This document shows positions 22,429 through 36,100 of a stretch of DNA of 64,000 bases, one piece after another (the first letter of the stretch is position 1; the number at the start of each line of letters is the position of its first letter). The notes beneath the pieces are model-generated. The model searched no databases and was not told where the DNA came from. It was given only the letters and a program-made list of their open reading frames with translations. The stretch is from Mesaphorura yosii. Its lineage: Eukaryota; Arthropoda; Collembola; Poduromorpha; Tullbergiidae. Location: positions 186,001 through 250,000 of the forward strand of contig WIXG01000020.1 of assembly GCA_009869945.1 (NCBI GenBank), read 5' to 3'. The position numbers and the translations under genes were made by a program.

Positions 22429-24422
22429 TCATGTGATTTGTTGCTCAAGCTTAGCTGCGTGAATCTTCGCCGTCAAAGAGCCGCTCTTGGGAGGGACAGA
22501 AGGTTTATTCGGAGGAACTGGAGGTGGAGTGCGATGAGGACCTAAGCTGTACTTCTTTGGCGCCATAAGCGTACTACTTTTCTCGTTGTTACTTGCCTTG
22601 GCCTGAGAACATAAAACAATTTAAGCGTCAGGTTGGTGCATAAAAAGGAAGATTCTTGAGTCTGTTGTACCTTTCCTACCTGCACAGCCGAATTTGAAGG
22701 TGTCGACGAATTTGCAGATGCGGAGGGAGGCTGAGGCTGTACTGGAGAAAGGGCTTTCGCAATTCCTGTGGCTAATGAATTGATATGACTTTAGTATTCA
22801 CAGGTCATTAATTCTTGCGAAGCATTATTCTGCAAAGCCGCTATCACTTACTTGGCTGAGGGACGGGCACGGAAGACACCGTGGCTGTGGGTCTCACTAC
22901 GGATGTTTGTAAGGGATTCTTTTTAGCGACTGTGCCGCTTTGGTTATTTAATGACGCTTGAAACATGGCTACGGAGTGCGCTTCTGCCAACTGTTTGCGA
23001 AGAGAATCAGTCTGTGAAATAGAAACATACAAGGCATTCGTATTTTGTTGCAGGAAAGACTATAAAGTTTAAGGTGACGGGCTTTACTTCAGCTCGCAGA
23101 TTTTTGTACTGATTTTCTGCTTCTATCCGATGTTCCTCTTCCACACGAACTATTGAACTTAAGCGATCACGCTCTACCCTGAATGACTGAGCCTGCCTCG
23201 CCAATTCCGCCTCCATTCGTAGCGCCTAAGTAAAAATATCATATTTCATATACCATCCATCCAGAACAAGTGTACGTCATATTAAAGGTGGACAAACCTT
23301 TTGGGACTCCTCCTCAAGGCCTTCGGCCATGGCGAGTCCATGACGCTTCTCCTCCTCCAACATCGCAGAGAGATCTGCAGATCTTTTCCTCTCTTCGACA
23401 AACTGTCGAAGAATTCGCTTCCTTTCGCTGAGCAGTAGTAGCACAATATTTTTCTGACGACTCTTTTCCTCTTCCAGCGTACTCATCGTGTCCTTTAACT
23501 CGGTTTCTATCCTAGCACGAAGTTGTTTCTCAATTTCTAGCTCTTCTTTCAACTTGGACACATCTGCACAATTACGATTTCAAGTATATCGAGCTTAGAA
23601 TAATTTGCCTACAATCACGTATCATTAACGTACCTTTCGTAGTAACATTTTTCGCCTTTTCTTCCTCCAGCTCCAACACCATTTTACCGTGCATTTCTTC
23701 AGAGTCTGCTAAAATCTTTCTCATGTTGGTCATTGCTTGATGTTGCCTTCGCACGAGATTTTCTAGTGATATTTTCTGGTTTTCCCATAGTCGTACAAGC
23801 TCGGCATCCTCCTGCATTAATGTTCATAAATGTCACACGTGAAAATTCGTGTCAGCCGTGATACAACAGATGTCCTGGTTAGATAATTATGCAAACCTAC
23901 CCTTGAGTCTGCAGAATTAACGTATGTTGCAAAACTATCTCGCTTGAGCGCCGAAAATGGATCACTGGTTAAAGAATACTTATTGTCGGCGAGGAGTCGC
24001 TTCACTCGCTCGCACTTTAGGGTCGCTATCACCACATCGCGTGCTTGCACTTCTCCTTCCAGATAAGAAAGTATCTTGAGTAGATCACCTTTGCTCAATT
24101 CGTTGGAAGGTGGTGGCTTCTCCTGTAGAAAAGAATTACGTAATTGTTAGGCCAAGCCGGTTGAGTTTCTGAGTTCCTAAAACAGTAGCTTTAACATTAA
24201 TTCTTTGTTGTATGAGGATGTTCCTTCACGTAATTGCTTTTCAATCAAACTTGCGAAATAAATACTTAAGTATATGCAAATTTAATTTACCTTAATGGTA
24301 TTGGAGGTGGCAGTTTTATCAAAATACGAAGTTAGAACCTTATCCATGTCTTCCGTCTCTACGTTCGAACTGCTGCTAGAAGTTGTGCCTGTTGCGATAA
24401 TTGTTGAAGATGCAGTTGACAT
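22429..24422 (-). CDS. CTTNBP2NL: Cortactin-binding protein 2 N-terminal-like (CTTNBP2NL/Nausicaa) coiled-coil protein, eight exons
   Basis: Minus-strand exons: 24422-24291, 24122-23901, 23811-23634, 23563-23298, 23225-23088, 23011-22852, 22771-22680 and 22602-22429. All are GT-AG with matching phases and give 453 aa. Family members bind cortactin and STRIPAK components and tune the branched actin network (family knowledge). After a Ser/Thr-rich leader (MSTASSTIIATG) comes the diagnostic block NELSKGDLLKILSYLEGEVQ, then ARDVVIATLKCERVK and DPFSALKRD, as in human CTTNBP2. About 200 residues of coiled coil follow (EEEKSRQKNIVLLLLSERKR, EEEKRHGLAMAEGLEEES, EEEHRIEAENQYKNL). The C-terminus is Pro/Ser-rich and includes HRTPPPVPPNKPSVPPK, a possible SH3 ligand of the cortactin type, then ends AKIHAAKLEQQIT. 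There are no ankyrin repeats, so it is the short CTTNBP2NL-type form. Exon 7 has two possible acceptors 6 nt apart. Confidence 0.93.
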
Positions 24423-25026
24423 AATCCGACTTAACGATTATGCGATAACTGAAAGCAACACATTTTGACCACGAGTGTCTCTTTGTCCTCACATTGCGTC
24501 TTAAATGCTTTGTTTCTTCGCGTTCTCACTTTGTGTCTCCTTTAACATAATTGTCGTTTTTCAGAGATCAGTTTCGTTACAAAATTGCATTCGTGAAATT
24601 TGTATTGTGGAAGTTGAAGGAAATGACAAAATTTAATGATACAAAATGAAGAAGAGTTAGGAAGATGACAAAGAAAGAATCAGTCTTTAGCGAGAAGGAT
24701 CATCTCCTCGTTATGCAAAGAGAACTGACTATTAATAATAAATTAACTTGTGTAAATACAGCTATTACTTGGTCGCAATTTTATAATACGCTGTTTCTCA
24801 CTGCCACAACGGGTTAACAATACACTTATGCAGACTGTGTTGTGTGTGTTAAATTGGCTGTGTGTTTGTGGATTCTGTGACTTAACACTGAACATACCGT
24901 GAAACTCTTCTTAACTGCGCAGAAAGAAAACTGCATACATTGTTCGTCATTTTTACTACGAGGACCCATCAATTAATTTGCTGACCAGTATCAATTCCAA
25001 AACTTCTGTGATTTGTCAGATCTGTT
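24423..25026. other. 5' flank of the CTTNBP2NL-like gene
   Basis: Promoter and leader region of the minus-strand gene plus spacer; no coding frame seen. Confidence 0.4.
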
Positions 25027-26183
25027 AAAGCAATTCATCTTTAAGAATTAAAATGCCAGTGAGGAGCCGCACGGAAATATGTCTCACCCAGTAACGCCCA
25101 AAACACTTACGTAGTAGTGTGTGAAAAGGACTATCGACGTAATACGTCTGCATTGGACTCTGTGTTCGCATTCGCATTTTGCAGTATTCTGTAAAGAATG
25201 TAGAAAACCGTATGATTTCTTTGCTGGCGATGCGATGTGCACAACGTAAAATGCTGAGATCTTCCACTTTCAGCGTAGTCTCTCGATGTAGGCAAGCACG
25301 GAGGTCTGTTGGAGCATAAACCATGCACATTGAGGGATTGGAAATGAAAAGGATTCAGCTCTTATAGAAGCACGGCACGGGTGCGAGGCACCAAATAGAA
25401 GGGCTCGTGCCGGGACATCCTTCGGCCCGGTAATGAGACGGCTCGACCACATTGACTTTTTTAAATGGTCCGCATTTCGAACCTGATCAATGTCATCCAC
25501 AAAGTTCTCCAATGTGATCATGCGAACACTCGGAACATCGTGCGCCGGGTCAAAGCAAACTGCTCCTTGATGCGGTCGATGCCTGAGGAACGATAGCCGA
25601 CGGATTCAATATTTGTTCACTCTTTCCAAGTATCGGGTGGCCGGAGTATCGGAGTTTGAAACTATAATATCATGCAATCTCGTCATCGTAATCTTGGATT
25701 TGTTAAAATTGAAATCTGGTAGCGAATATTTACTGCAATAAGCGTCCTCTCAATGTGCAAATCTTCATTGATTGGCTTCGCGTGATGCATTGCGTGACTG
25801 GCTTGTACAGGTTGGCCCTGCAATTCATGCTCAATCCACAATCCAATCCTTATAATGCTTTATTCAATCTCTTCTCAAATTGAATAAACTGCATCAGAAT
25901 TAAAGATTTGTCTGCAGTCTTGCTGTCTGCTTGCTCGAATAAGATGGCATTTGGAAGTATTTCACAACATATGGAGTAAAAAGAAAAATGCAGTACGCTG
26001 GTCCTGCTCACTCCTACAACGGCAAAATTCATCACTCCTAATCTCCTGAATAATTCTCTTTCCACTGTCCGAGAACACTGAGCTATCTTTAGCCTCAGCT
26101 GGAAGTCGAAACTGGAATGAAAACTGTGCTGCTCCACACGCTCGGAAGTCGAACTTTCCAAAGAACTCATCTTTCTTGCTCAT
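25027..26183 (-). CDS. Unresolved coding candidate, minus strand (two or more possible exons)
   Basis: Two minus-strand blocks look more protein-like than their surroundings. One starts at an ATG at 26183 (MSKKDEFFGKFDFRACGAAQ...) with a favourable upstream context and a possible donor (GGA then GTGAGC) near 26008, which would make a first exon of about 58 codons. The other, about 25605-25270, is open in one frame for roughly 110 codons (...CFDPAHDVPSVRMITLENFV, then DDIDQVRNADHLKKSMWSSR) and is also open for 30 codons in a second frame at its upstream end (ESVGYRSSGIDRIKEQFALT). I could not connect them by splice sites, and I recognise no family. It may be one unfinished gene, a degraded gene or an old mobile element, so treat the boundaries as approximate. 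Confidence 0.2.
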
Positions 26184-29100
26184 CTTCGTGCAGCTTCCAG
26201 TCTCGCGTACACTCGCGCTGACTTACTTCCTGTACCTTATCATCGTTGCAGGTTCTAGAGATTTTGCAAGACAGGACGCTGCCATGCAGTGCCCACAAAC
26301 GTATTGATATTATAAAAACTGGCAGCACAACATGTCATTATGCAACACGTCCGATTGGGCCCTTCCTGCTTTCTTTCTTTCTTGCTACAAACTTGAAATG
26401 CAAAATATTTTGCATTTAGTAATTGCAGTGCCAGTCGAGTCGTACGCATACTCGTGCTCGGGGCAGGGTACCGTGCAAAGCATGTCGATCTCGAGTGGTG
26501 TGTGGCATGGGCTCACTGCAGCCAGCCTTTATTGCTACTCGCCTGCCTAGCCACTTCTCTTCGTCGGCGCAACATAAACAATCCGTATTACGCGCATGAT
26601 AAAATGTAATACTATGGAGTAAACTTTCAGTCTTGTTTTCATACTTGGCCGATCACCATCAACAGAGCCGCACATAATTTATTCTTATTAGGAAATACGA
26701 GTTAAGTTGATTAACGTACGTTGCATAATAGGTACACGCCACAATTGTTGTCGACATTCAGCGGCAGCAGCGTAGAGATTTCTTGCCATCTTGGCCCGAC
26801 ACGCACTTAATTTGTAACGGCGCAAGAGTCCAGTTAGCGCAGAAAAGAGAAAGATTCAGATTAGATAAGTCGGTGTGTTTACAATCTCAAAATGTAAATC
26901 AACTGTGCAGAGTGCGCGTGAATTGTTCCGTGCTTCGTACAACCCTGGATTGAAATTGTAGCGGAGATTAGTCAAAGTCCGATCCAAAGCCCATAAGAAA
27001 TTGACTGGTTGAAATTTGAGTGGAGGCGAACACGGCGCTATAATTGGTTTCAAGACCGCATTCAAATTCTTCAAATCTTGTACACTGCATTGTAACACAA
27101 GTATTCGGGAACCATAATAATGAAGTCTGCACTCATGGAATGAGAAACTTGGAACTAATTGTGATTAAACTAAGTGCATAAAGACTGAATGAATGCATGC
27201 ACATTCGCAAGTTCGCACAATGCAGTACATAAGGTAAGGCAAGCTGCTCTTTTGTTCGGCACTCCATGCAAAATACAAAATATTTTAATTGCGCCCAACC
27301 TTCAACGTTCAACGTAATGTCATGTTGTTAGTTCAATGACATTTCATGGTGTATCTTCACCAGGTTTCGTGTTTAATTTTAAGGCATGTTAAGGCATGTG
27401 ATAGAGAAAACCTAGATGCATTGCATAAAATAAAAATGTATCAGACCGTAAAATGCATTTCTGCAGTGTCCAAATGTTGGTATTCAAAATTGTGCATGCA
27501 GTTTGGTATGATATATCATCCAGGTGGATGAGTTTTGATTGCTTCCTACACCCGACCACCCGTGTAACCAACGCACACGGCAATACGGATTGGTGACATT
27601 CGAATTCAATTTATTTCTGTATAAATGAATAATTTGGGTGATCCAATAATAGAATAAAATACGCACTGTACGTGCACTAGATTGCATTGACAGACAGTTA
27701 GTCCTCTAATTTTAAATGAGTTCAGCACGTATTTATTCAGGGATGCTATTGATGTTGATCTTCGAGTGTAGGCAGGAAGAAGGTTCATTACGCGAGTCAC
27801 CGCGTTTATGCAGTATATCTAGAATGAAGGATGTATTTCAGAGCCAAATTGATTGTTTACGTTTTGCCTATCGCGGATTGCTGACTGTTTACTGACCTTT
27901 CTGATATTCATTACGGAATTTACGCTGACAACGTTTTGATTTTAGCGTCTCATATTTCATTCGGCAACAAGATCTGTCCGCTATTTTGAATTGCGTGTTC
28001 TGATTACGATTATTTTCTTTTGTACTTCAATATCAAAGGATGAGTGAAACACTGTGCTAGCATCGTTTCAGCTGTTTATCATGGAATATTTTTAAGCGAA
28101 CAGGGAATTGGCTAATTGAATCGAAAATAAGACCCGAGGCAACAGTTCGTGATGGCGTCAGCTAGCGATGCGATGAAAGTGATCGTTAATGGTATTTTTG
28201 TCTTTATTGCTTACTTATCGTATCGGTATCGGGTATCCAGTGTAGCTCGTTTAGAATTTTAGAGCTGGCGGCTTATGAAGTTGGAGTCTGAGCTGATGCC
28301 CACTTCACGAAGGTCGTTTTGATTATCGGTTACATGAAGCTTGCGTGGAAATGAGTTACGACATTCAAGTTCAAATGTAGTAGTGGTCATTTTACTAGAC
28401 CAGGCAAAGCAGTTGCAGAAACATCTCACCCATTTACGTCACTTATTTCGACAGTCCGTCTGGTACCTTTGCTATTTGTTGCCTTGTGCGTGCGCGTGCA
28501 TCCTGTCATTCTATTTGACTGGACAATGATTCACGCTTTCGCGCCTAATTTCTACATTTATTTTACACTTTTCAGGTACACAGCAACTAGCATTCTGATT
28601 CTGACCTGAGACTCTTCTATGCATCCAAGCTCTCTGTCCTGTCTGCACAACTCGACGAGATATTAAATTCACTTGCAAGACAAAAAGGAAACTCATTGTG
28701 ATATTACCGTTATTATTCGGAGAAGATGTTCCTACGACTCAAGTTATTCAGACCGTAATAATTAGAAAGGTAATTAGCTTCGACCGTGTGCTTGCTTTTT
28801 GCCTTGCCATTGTTCATTGTACGCAAATGTTGTCAAGTACTCAGAAATCAGGGTATGAGTAATCAATAGTGAGCAGACCCAAATCGCTTTTGCTTGTAGC
28901 TTCCATGTACGCCTTTTTCTATCGCGGATGACTCACCCGAGACCGAACAGTTTCAAGTTTCAATTTCAAGAGAATACAGTAAGCAGAGACTAACTGGCGA
29001 AATTCACAAACTGCATTTTATATTATGCTACCTAGAGCCTAGGCGTTCGTTCTTCTCCGTCGGCCCTTATCACGAAGTCATTTCCCTAAAACACTCTGAC

Positions 29101-29907
29101 AAGTGCCGTAGAAGTTCGGATGCGAGAATTAGCAGAATTGGCAGGCTGAAAAGGTTAAACGGACAAGACATTACAAAAGGTTGAAAACTGGCAGTTGAGG
29201 CTAACCTTTCATAATTGGATTAACTCTGACTGTTTTATCTCTGCTCGATTTTAGGTGTGTAGTGTGCACATGCATAATGTAGAACTCTTTCGCATCCTGT
29301 TTTGGAAGCATACTTAATTAAACTCGCGCGCAACCTTCGTTTGATTACTGGCTTCAAGCTAAAATGAAATTAAGGCCTAAACATGGCAGAAAGAATGCGC
29401 CAAGTCAAGTCAGTCTTCCTCTTCGCAATATGTCAAACCGAAATTTAGCATTGAGGCTACGCATTATAGCATTAAGCAATGCAGCTTCGTAGCGACAAGT
29501 TTTACCAAAATTAAGCTTGACTATGACTGCTAGCTAGCAAGCCATTATTGTAATTATATCATAAAAATGTGATGAACATTCACAATGCTCGCCAACTATG
29601 ACTCTCGTTGAAAATTCCGCAATACTTCCAAATACAGCTTGTGCTCCTGTATTTCGTGCTTGTGTTAACACTGCTGCTTGCTTACCTTACTAAAATTGAA
29701 TTTCGCTAAAATGAAAACAAACGAAATGAAATGCCCACTATTATTGGAAAATGGATAAGGACTATCCTTAGCTCGCATTTCGCACATCTAATTCCGAATA
29801 CTTAATCTTTTGAAAATTGCCTTTTTAGATTGCTGGTTCTACAATTCTGGAATCTCACTACCCTAGCTACTGCTACTGGTTTTGCTGGAATTTAACAGTC
29901 AAGGACA
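26184..29907. other. Intergenic spacer upstream of the ORP8-like gene
   Basis: 3.7 kb of AT-rich sequence with no supported coding frame, repeat family or RNA gene. The right end is the promoter side of the ORP gene. Confidence 0.4.
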
Positions 29908-29983
29908 ATGTCGGAGACTTCCAACATTCCAACTTCATGCAGTGCGGGAAAAAGTTCTACGCCTCTCGCAGTCGAGTCAGAAG
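29908..29983 (+). CDS. OSBPL8: Candidate alternative first coding exon of the ORP8-like gene
   Basis: An ATG at 29908 opens 25 codons (MSETSNIPTSCSAGKSSTPL then AVESE) and ends in phase 1 at a donor (GAAG then GTACTT). Phase 1 is what the shared second exon at 30577 requires. It is short and unsupported by homology, so it could be chance. If used, it would supply a different N-terminus from the 30174 exon. Confidence 0.4.
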
Positions 29984-30173
29984 GTACTTTTTTTTACCGA
30001 AATGTTCGCAGTTCGTTGTGTTAGAACGTAGAGAAGCTGAGGTAGTCATGTCTCTAAGTTAAATTGCATTGTTTAAGGAGAAACTATAAATTTCACTTCC
30101 TCGCTTCGTATTTTTGACTTTCACAATAAACGCGTTAAGATGTGTGTAGCAACTCATTTTTAACTGAGCCATA

Positions 30174-33100
30174 ATGCTGACCGTATTTCGAACCCCGCTA
30201 GCGAATTCCATCTTTTCTGGGATTCCAACCAACTCGGCGTCATATGAGTCTAACAGCGCCTCGTCGCCGTTTGGGTACAACAACAGCTCGTTTGGCTTTG
30301 AGTCGTCGGCAGGATCCTCAACTGCGAGTGTGTCGTCAGTTAGCAGCCCGGTGCCATTCACGCACAGCGGCGGTCTGAATGCCTCAACGCCGCATTCTAA
30401 TTCAAACCCCGGAAATTTGGGCTCTTTCCTGGGAAAGGGGGCGGGTGCCTCAGCCTCAGGTACGTGCACATTTCCCTCATGCCGCTCCTCGCGCATAGGT
30501 GGTCTAAATGTAGAATGTTTGTAGCATCGAGTAATTCGTAAAGCATGAAACTCAGAAAGCCCTTTTCTAACCTCAGATTTAGTCAGAAGAAAACCAAGTC
30601 TGCATGTTGTCGTACCAAAGTCTGCAAATAGTCAAGTTCAAAATGGTTCCTCAGACTCTCTGAACAAAAGTCCCCATTCTCCTGGTAAGTCCACCTTGAC
30701 ACCTTTGCTTCAATTTTGGCTGTAGATACACACAAAATGTGGATTCGAGTCAGGAAATGCCGGAATTCTAGTCAGGCAATTAGCCACATGGCACGGAGTG
30801 TCTTTTCATTGGAGTTTCATTATTAGACTGAGTATTTATAGTCTGGTTTCAGAATCAGCGTGGCTTTGCACATTACAAAACTCTAAATACTAATTTTCTA
30901 TTTAGAATGTGGAATTTTATACGCAAGACGCAAATCATCGCCAGGTTAGTGTGTGGCAGTGACTCATAAGACAGAAATGAATGAACTACTTAACTGGCTT
31001 GTGTAGTCATGAGTGTGTCATGGTTTTACGGTAGCTTGTGGCTTCAGCTTTAGAATCTTATATCGTCTTGTCTCAATTCTGGTTCTGGTTTGGTCTTCCA
31101 TGGATTCAGTAATTGGCATTGGTCTTGAGTCTAAAGTCGTAACTCTCGGCTGTGCAAATTAGACCAATGCAGCGGTCGCAGTTTACTGTCGTATTTCATG
31201 TTGCTTAAACTGAAGCTTAATTGGATGACGCACTAGCAGCATAATTTCAAATCCAGGATTCGTTATGAGTTATTATTATCATGATCCGTGGACTTAGTTT
31301 CTAATTACATCTGTAAGTGATAAGACAGAGCAAGCAAATCCCTCGGACATTAAAAGCACATTGTAGATATTATTACGTAATTGCCAGCTCAGGGCCGTAT
31401 TCCATGGATGCTTCTTGTTATCGAGGGACCTGTATCTTTTACTTATTTAACTTATTTGCTACTAAACGCCGATGTCCGCCAGGAATTCGCCCAGCACGCA
31501 CGCACGAATATTTTATGGCTCTGAACCTCATAACTATATTATAACCCACTCCGACGCATAACAAGCAGCGACGAATGCTCAAAGCGAGACACGATGACGC
31601 ATTTTCTGCTCGCAAGTCGAAAAGTCAAAGCGCATTGAATAGAACACAAATATTTTTGAATGCGGTGGTAGAAATATTTATTTGAGCACAGTAAAGTGGC
31701 ACATTGTCTTTACGAAGCCGAGCGGCGGAGGGCTTTTAGTTAAGAGAACAAGGTTGATGAATTGAATTCGCCGATGTTCCATTTAATATGCTTGCGACAA
31801 TGAATTTATTTAACTGAGGCGTTGTCGAAACGCTGAGTCGTGGGACGGGGCTGAGCAAACATGAGCAGTCGCTTAACGTTAGCAGTCATCGTCACTGCAT
31901 ACCGCATCACAATTACATTAACGGTGGATAGATTTTGAATGTCACATGTGAGTTGCGTTCTCTGAACAGGAAACGAGTAATTGTAATGGAACTCGTAATG
32001 ACATGCATTCAGTCATATGAGTGATCGCTTCAACATTTCAATCAATTTAACCACTTTTCGCTCTACAAGAGCAGAGGCGTGATTCGTGTGCATTTGGAAA
32101 ATTATATGAATAGTTTATGTCTCCTTTCAAAATGGCGATACGAAAGAACTCAACAAGACAATGGACACGAGTTCATCTAGTGCGAGGGCTTGGCATTGTT
32201 GGCCTTCATTTTACTAACTGTGCTTGATGCTTTTGTGTTTAAAGTTGGAAATTGGGAATAAGAAATATGTTTCTGGTAGTTTTGTGGTGTTTCGGTAATC
32301 TAATTCTAACAGATTGTAGATTTTAGCAGTAGCAATTTGGAGCTCGCATCGGTTTTATGGCTCGTTCGATCAGCTTTGAACTTGAAAACAGTAGCCATGC
32401 ACTCACTAATGTTACTTCACGTTTTCTGTTTCTTATTTTCTCCATTCAGGCTCAATTGTTGGAGACGAATCTACATTGGAGGAGAAGGACAAGGTAAATG
32501 TTTGCAAATGAATCCATATTTTCGTTTAGATTTAATCAAAACTTGAACTGACAATTGGAATGACACTCAAACTAGTCGTCCTTGTCATGCACTTAGTATT
32601 AATATCAGAATTTGCAATTCAGTTCATCAATGCGACATGCGAAATGGCGAGTGCTGCACTCGCGAAATTGAGAATTGATCAGGCAGCAAGTTATTATGCC
32701 CTCGGCGTCTTGAGTGCCTCCGAGAGAGTTCTTCAATGTCAATAGTCGGCGGAAATTATGCGCAGCGATTCATATCGATATTGTTTATTATTAATAACGT
32801 GCTTTCTTCCATCCACGGCATCGAATCGCGGCCTACCAGTTCCTAACAATGAGCTTCGGCTTGGGTTGTATTTGAAGAGGCACTCCTCACCGGCTTTTAA
32901 AGGCTGCCACGTCGCGTTATGAAATCGATTCTTATTGAGTATGCATATTGTTAATATACTTTAACGATTGGTCTACATCGGTCATGGCTCAGCTAAGCAC
33001 ACGTTGACTGGGTTCGTTCGTGGAAATTAACCTGCCGGTTTGTTCCTTCTGACCTTGAGATTTGCAAGCTTGTGTGCAAATAAAGAAAACCCGGGCCCAG

Positions 33101-36100
33101 AATAAACAATCAATTCGTCAGCTGTCGCATTGTATGACGATAGTTTTTTTTCGCCTGATAAAAAGTTATCGGCTATATGCGGCCAAGTTTCGAGCGAAAT
33201 TTTTCAACCCTTTGGCGATCAATGCCTGTGTGGAAAATGAAAATTTTAGCGCCTTATTTATATACGCAATGGGCAATTGTCTTTCAGGAATTATCCTACA
33301 AAGACCAAAGAAAAAACTATCGCAAGGAGAAGCAACGGGTTGCTCAAGAATTGTCCACAGCGTTGAAGAATCCATCAGTCACAATTTTATCGGGAGCCAT
33401 CAAAGTGCGTGGGAAGTTGAAGGGATGGACGAAGCTTTGGGGTGTTTTGAAACCGGGCTTGCTTCTGCTCTACAAAAGTAATAAGATTAAGGTACGAGGG
33501 CGTGACACATTCGGTTGCATCTTGACAGCCGATTAATCCAAATTTTGAGCGACATTGGGCATCGCAGGAGCACCCAATTTAGCCTGTTTTATTGTGTCAA
33601 CAGAGTAGTCACTGGGTCGCCACTGTCCTGCTTCATTGCTGCAAAGTTATCGAACGACCGTCAAAGAAGGAAGGCTTTTGCTTCAAGCTCTTTCATCCAC
33701 TCGAACAATCAATCTGGGCGACGAAGGGACCTGACGGGGAGACCATGGGCGCTGTCGTTCAGCCGTTGCCTGCGACGTATTTAATCTGTCGTGCACCTTC
33801 AGCGGACGATGGAAAATGCTGGATGGATGGACTGGAAATTGCCTTGTCGTAAGTAGCCCGCATGTTATTTTTTTTTACTGAACTCTAACAGTTAATGCTT
33901 CATATTGCTGAATACTGAACTCATTCCTCATCAACTAACCCGTATCGAGCTTGTATATTGTGACCTTCATTTGTCATTTCACTCAAGTTCCATGGCATTA
34001 TAATAAGCGAATAAAGCGACCAGGGAGCCTACAAAGTTTAATGTGAAGTAAAAGTTTTATTTTCTTGCAATTAAGCTCAGAAGAAGAAATGGAATCTTGA
34101 CAACTACAGGGTTGAGTCGAATATCTATGAATTATTTAGGCGCTCATCATATTTGCTCCACTTTGTTACGCTTCTTGTTCTAAAGTCTGTCTGGCATGGG
34201 CACTCGGCATGAATGTGTCACTTACTTTCAATGTTCCAATGTTGCTACTTGCTACTGTCACAAATGTCCTAAGACTCGCCCTGAGAGGTGTGCGTGCTGA
34301 GAAACTTTTGTTCCATGTCCCAGAATGTCTCTTATTTATATAGAAGTAATACTAAAGGGCGCCTGGTAATTGTATTGTTTCGGTGGGGATCATAATTCCT
34401 GCAATACAAATAAATTTATAAATTATGCAGAGTAAAGAACCAATTCTCGAAACACATTTAACCAACATTTGCTTTGCAAAGCAACTCCTACACTTTAAAT
34501 TATAATTCTTTAAATTAAACGAAACTTTACGCTTAATGTTGTAGGAATCAGCCGATCCTGCTGGCGACTCCAAAATCTGGGGAGATCTACACGATGGAGG
34601 AGCACTCGCATCCAGAACCTCACGAAAATGAATCTGGTGAGCTTAATATAAAGAATCTACATGTTAGAAGCTGCCTTCGGCAACTGTGAGTTGTACGAAT
34701 ATGCTGAGCAGCAGTATTGCCACGGTTCAAGAGTGCCCGCGCTTGTATTTGTTTTCGTTTGCTCTGCTATGTTACTCGAATTGCAATTAAACTCACGACT
34801 TTTGTAATAGAGTGGTGTCACTCTGACGAAGAGGAAAAGAATCATTCTGACAAATCCGACTCTGACGTCTCGCACCCGGATCCTGATTTGGAGGATCTTG
34901 CTCCTTTCGAGGTGGACGAAGAGTTCAGAATAAGTTCAACAGTCGAAGTAACCAGAAGACGAAGTAGCAAGATGAAGCCGCAGCAGGAAACCGTTGACTC
35001 AATGCCACCTCAGTCAAATTATGTGGCTAATGTCGAGGAGCTCTCTCACGTAAGTTTAATCTGGTTAAATTAGTTACTAATCTTGTCCTTTTTCGGGATC
35101 GGTTGACGTTGATGACAAACAGAACAGTTGAATAGGTAACTGATTACTTCTGAAACAGGCTTCCGGTGAACACACCGAAGTTTTGGCTGACGAGAACAAG
35201 TCACTATTATGGTTCATTCTGAAGCAAGTTCGACCAGGCATGGATTTATCCAGAGTGGTGTTGCCGACATTTATTCTGGAGCCAAGATCTTTCCTGGACA
35301 AGCTCAGTGATTACTACTACCATGCAGACTTACTCTCGACGTAAGTCAATTCTAACTTTACTTCCATTATTTAATTGTTCTAGACTAAAACCGATGAAGA
35401 TCCGAGTGGCTCCCAATCTGCCAGGGTTTTCTGTTCACTTTATTAAGTTAACGTGATGGCCTTGGAATGAAGCACCGCTGCCAATTAGAAATGTCACTGA
35501 AGCACATGTCTGTTTGTTTCGTTAGGGCTGTTTTGCAAGATGATCCATTCAAGCGAATGATAATGATCGTAAAATGGTATCTCAGTGGATTTTACAAAAA
35601 GCCAAAGGGATTAAAGAAGCCGTACAATCCTGTGCTTGGAGAAACGTTTCGATGCAAATGGCCACATGCAAATGGTTCGACCACTTTCTTCATTGCTGAA
35701 CAAGTTTCGCATCATCCACCTGTTTCTGCTTTCTACGTGAGCAATAAGAAGGACGGGTACACAATCTCGGCTTCTATCATGGCTAAATCAAAATTTTATG
35801 GTAAGTGGATCCCTTGACGGCATACTTCGACTTTCTTGATTAAAGTAATGACTAAGACATTTCTAACACAATATCTGCAGGGAACTCAACATCTGCAATT
35901 TTGGATGGACAAGCGTGTCTTACTTTGCTACCGCGAGGAGAAGTTTACTACATTACCATGCCTTATGCTCATTGCAAGGGAATCCTGATTGGCACACTAT
36001 CAATGGAGCTTGGGGGTACAGTCACGATTACCTGTGAAAAAACTGGATATCTGACTGAAATGGAATTTAAACTCAGGGTTAGTGGAATTGTAATTATCAA

